DNA from: DASUPK01 sp963782345
Lineage (GTDB): Bacteria > Actinomycetota > Thermoleophilia > Solirubrobacterales > 70-9
Assembly (NCBI GenBank): GCA_963782345.1
Contig: CAWAJF010000005.1
Location: 62,001-126,000, forward strand
Direction: 5' to 3'
Length of the DNA stretch: 64,000 nucleotides
The notes under the pieces are model-generated. The model was not told the DNA's origin. It worked only from the letters and a program-made list of their open reading frames with translations, and did no database searches. The first letter of the stretch is position 1; the number at the start of each line of letters is the position of its first letter. Both the position numbers and the translations under genes were made by a program. This document shows, piece by piece, positions 62,027 through 64,000 of the stretch.

Positions 62027-62198
62027 CATCAGGTCGCGGCCACGAGCGGCCGCCCAGCACAAGTCGGGGCGGCTTTCGCCGCCCCTCCGATGTGCAGCGG
62101 CCTGGTGGCCGCCATCAGGTCGCGGCCACGAGCGGCCGCCCAGCACAAGTCGGGGCGGCTTTCGCCGCCCCTCCGATGTGCAGCGGCCTGGTGGCCGC
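62027..62198 (+). repeat. GC-rich repeat family 2, tandem copies 6 and 7
   Basis: Two copies of an 86-bp unit (62027-62112 and 62113-62198) with no visible difference: CATCAGGTCGCGGCCACGAG, CGGCCGCCCAGCACAAGTC, hairpin GGGGCGGCTTTCGCCGCCCC, then CAGCGGCCTGGTGGCCGC. Each unit ends on a perfect-type dyad. Located between convergent genes, ending at the stop codon of the MBL-rhodanese gene. Confidence 0.88.
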
Positions 62199-63575
62199 TT
62201 AGCTGCCCTCGACTGGCCGGCCGTTGCGCTGCCAGGTGCCGACGCCGCCGTTGGCGACATGCAGGACCCGCTCGAACCCTTCCCGCTGGAGGATCGAGGC
62301 GGCGAGGCCACTGCGCTTCCCACCGCTGCAGATCGCGGCGATTGTCGAGCTCCTCGGCAGCTCATCGAGACGCTCGGACAGGGCGGAATATGGGATGTGG
62401 AACGACGCCGGGACGTGGGCGTCGGCGAACTCGTCGTCGTCGCGGACGTCGAGGATCAGCAGCTCATCCGTCTCGAGGCGCTCCGCCAGGTCATCGGTGT
62501 CGATCAGCTCGATGGTCTGCACGCCGCGGTCCTCCGCTCTCCAGGCCGTCATCCCGCCCTCGAGATAGCCGATCACGCGCATGCCCACGCACGCCAGCAG
62601 CTCGGCCGCGTCGAGCTCGTAGCCCTCCGACCCGGCGACGACGATCACACGCGTCTCGGGCCCGAGGACGTTCGCGACCTTGGTCGCGAAGCCGGTCTCG
62701 TAGGCCGAGGCGCTGATCGCGCCGGGGATGTGCGCCTCGTCGAATTGGGCGTTCGTTCGCGCGTCGACGACCATCGCCCCGCTCGCGACAGCGGCCTCGA
62801 CCTCCCGCGGCGGCATCGGCACCGGCGTCGCCAGCCGCTCGACGAGGGGCCCGCGGTTGAGGGAGACGATGTGCTCGACGTTCGGGGGCGGATCGGCGAG
62901 CGTGCCGATCGCGTCCTCGATGAACTCGGACTCCACCTCGAAGCGCAGGGCCCGGTTGTGGTGGCGCTCGAAGCCGATGGTCGAGGACGATTTCTCGTCG
63001 ATCCCGGCGCTCCCGCAGGCCGAGCCGCCGAGATGGCCGGGCCAGACCTCGACGTCGTCGGGAAGGGTCATCAGCCGCTCGTGCAGGGAGCGAAATATCC
63101 CCGTCGCCCCCTCGCGCGCGTCGACGGCCAGATCCGGCCTTGCAACATCGCCCACGAAGAGCGAGTCCCCGGTCAGCACCGCCCACGGATCGTCGCTCCT
63201 GGCCCTGTCCCTGAGCACGAAGCTCGTGTGCTCGGGCCGGTGCCCGGGCGTGTGCAGGGCCTCGATCTCGAGGTCGCCGATCTCGAGCCGCCATCCATCC
63301 TCGAATGCTTCATGCGGATACTCCACCGCGGCCAGGGCGTGAATGTGGATCGTCGCCCCGGTGGCGCTCGTCAGGCGGCCATGCCCGGAGACGTGATCCG
63401 CGTGGTTGTGTGTCTCCAGGATGTGCTCGATGCGCAGGCCGTGGAGCCGGCTGAGCTCGAGGTAGACGTCGATCTCCCAGCGGGGATCGACGACGGCCGC
63501 GACCCCCGCGTCACTGTCGCCGACCAGGTAGGAGGCGCATCCCAGATCCTCGTGGACGATCTGCCGGAAAAGCAT
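62199..63575 (-). CDS. MBL-fold persulfide-dioxygenase-like protein with two rhodanese domains
   Basis: 458 residues. N-terminal metallo-beta-lactamase domain: ETHNHADHVSGHGRL (HxHxDH), HTPGHRPEHTSFVL, VLTGDSLFVGDVARPDL, and VWPGHLGGSACGSA, as in ETHE1/BaeB/CstB-type enzymes, which oxidise glutathione persulfide or related species. Two rhodanese domains follow. In the first (about 260-350) the active loop reads VVVAGSEGYELD without Cys, so it is inactive. In the second (about 370-455) ICSGGKRSGLAA holds Cys as nucleophile. Likely in sulfur/persulfide homeostasis. Confidence 0.9.
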   Translation of the reverse strand: MLFRQIVHEDLGCASYLVGDSDAGVAAVVDPRWEIDVYLELSRLHGLRIEHILETHNHADHVSGHGRLTSATGATIHIHALAAVEYPHEAFEDGWRLEIGDLEIEALHTPGHRPEHTSFVLRDRARSDDPWAVLTGDSLFVGDVARPDLAVDAREGATGIFRSLHERLMTLPDDVEVWPGHLGGSACGSAGIDEKSSSTIGFERHHNRALRFEVESEFIEDAIGTLADPPPNVEHIVSLNRGPLVERLATPVPMPPREVEAAVASGAMVVDARTNAQFDEAHIPGAISASAYETGFATKVANVLGPETRVIVVAGSEGYELDAAELLACVGMRVIGYLEGGMTAWRAEDRGVQTIELIDTDDLAERLETDELLILDVRDDDEFADAHVPASFHIPYSALSERLDELPRSSTIAAICSGGKRSGLAASILQREGFERVLHVANGGVGTWQRNGRPVEGS

Positions 63576-63596
63576 CGCCCCCCAGCTTAGGATCGA

Positions 63597-64000
63597 CTAG
63601 GCGCCCGTGAAGTTCGGCTCGCGCTTCTCGGCGAAGGCGATCACGCCCTCGACGAAGTCCTTGCTATGACCCTGGCCGCGCTGGGTATCGGCCTCCGCCT
63701 CGAGCTGGCCTGCGAGATCGGCATAGAGGCGTCGGTTGAGCAGGCGCTTCGAGCCGGCGTACGAGCGGGTCGGCCCGTTGGCCAGGCGCTCGAGCAGGGC
63801 GTCGGAGACCGACTCGAGCTCGTCGTCGGCGACGACCTGGTTGATCAGCCCCCAGTCGAGCGCCTTCGCGGCCGGGATCCGCTCGCCGAGCATCGCCATC
63901 TCGGCCGCGCGCGCGTAGCCGACCCGGGCTGGGATGAAGGCGGTGGAACCTCCGTCGGGCACCAGGCCGATGTTGACGAAGGCGAGCAGGAAGTAGGCGG
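63597..64000 (-). CDS. Enoyl-CoA hydratase/isomerase family protein, 5' end outside window
   Basis: Only the C-terminal 133 residues are visible. FLLAFVNIGLVPDGGSTAFI is the conserved crotonase block before the catalytic Glu region (here Asp-Gly-Gly), followed by AAEMAMLGERIPAAKALDWG, LINQVVADDELESVSDALLE, and the trimerisation tail KDFVEGVIAFAEKREPNFTG, all typical of crotonases. Acts on CoA esters in beta-oxidation or a related path. Precise substrate not determinable. Confidence 0.9.
   Translation of the reverse strand, partial: AYFLLAFVNIGLVPDGGSTAFIPARVGYARAAEMAMLGERIPAAKALDWGLINQVVADDELESVSDALLERLANGPTRSYAGSKRLLNRRLYADLAGQLEAEADTQRGQGHSKDFVEGVIAFAEKREPNFTGA

Overview
The window comes from a high-GC actinobacterium, most likely of the class Thermoleophilia (Solirubrobacterales-like). 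That placement is an inference from gene content: short secreted proteins with a VVSVLSL-type membrane anchor, choice-of-anchor-D repeat proteins, two wax-ester-synthase/DGAT enzymes, an ASST-like propeller, MMPL and SHOCT proteins, and GTG starts. No rRNA gene and no complete tRNA gene was found.

Left part (1-31 kb). This part is rearranged and rich in remnants: an IS110-type transposase remnant (1.8-2.0 kb), a tyrosine-recombinase remnant (3.8-4.0 kb), a frameshifted DUF1206 gene, a frameshifted heliorhodopsin (5032-5806), truncated patatin and HdeD fragments (16.6-17.0 kb) and a broken second copy of dodecin (22.0 kb). Intact genes include a response-regulator/thioredoxin-reductase fusion, an MFS exporter with a divergent TetR regulator, an aminotransferase/kinase-like/glycosyltransferase cluster, a P450 plus amine oxidase pair, and a lipid-oriented series (WS/DGAT, patatin, HMG-CoA reductase, SCP2-hydrolase, GDPD). 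Scattered through this part, all in + orientation, are copies of a repeat of about 150 bp. It has a GGTACC dyad, a GAGCTGA/TCAGCTC hairpin, a degenerate Met-type (CAU) tRNA 3' half, and usually a rho-independent terminator.

Middle (31-48 kb). FAD oxidoreductases, small enzymes, a 58-residue and a 44-residue protein not covered by standard length cut-offs, a DUF2332/MBL pair, an ASST-like secreted protein, a GH76 lipoprotein, and two polytopic membrane proteins (one resembling MptB-type mannosyltransferases).

Right part (43-64 kb). DoxX, a second WS/DGAT followed by an acyl-ACP thioesterase, a hybrid histidine kinase with an HD-GYP response regulator, an NlpC/P60-like cell-wall protein, an ArsR/DUF2892/MMPL operon, secreted proteins, an MBL-rhodanese protein and a partial enoyl-CoA hydratase. 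A second, different repeat family (GC-rich, 86-88 bp, both orientations, twice in tandem) sits at gene 3' ends only in this part.

Several genes carry single indels, some in G or C runs. The window may therefore contain sequencing errors as well as true decay, and this matters for heliorhodopsin, the histidine kinase and the NlpC/P60 protein.
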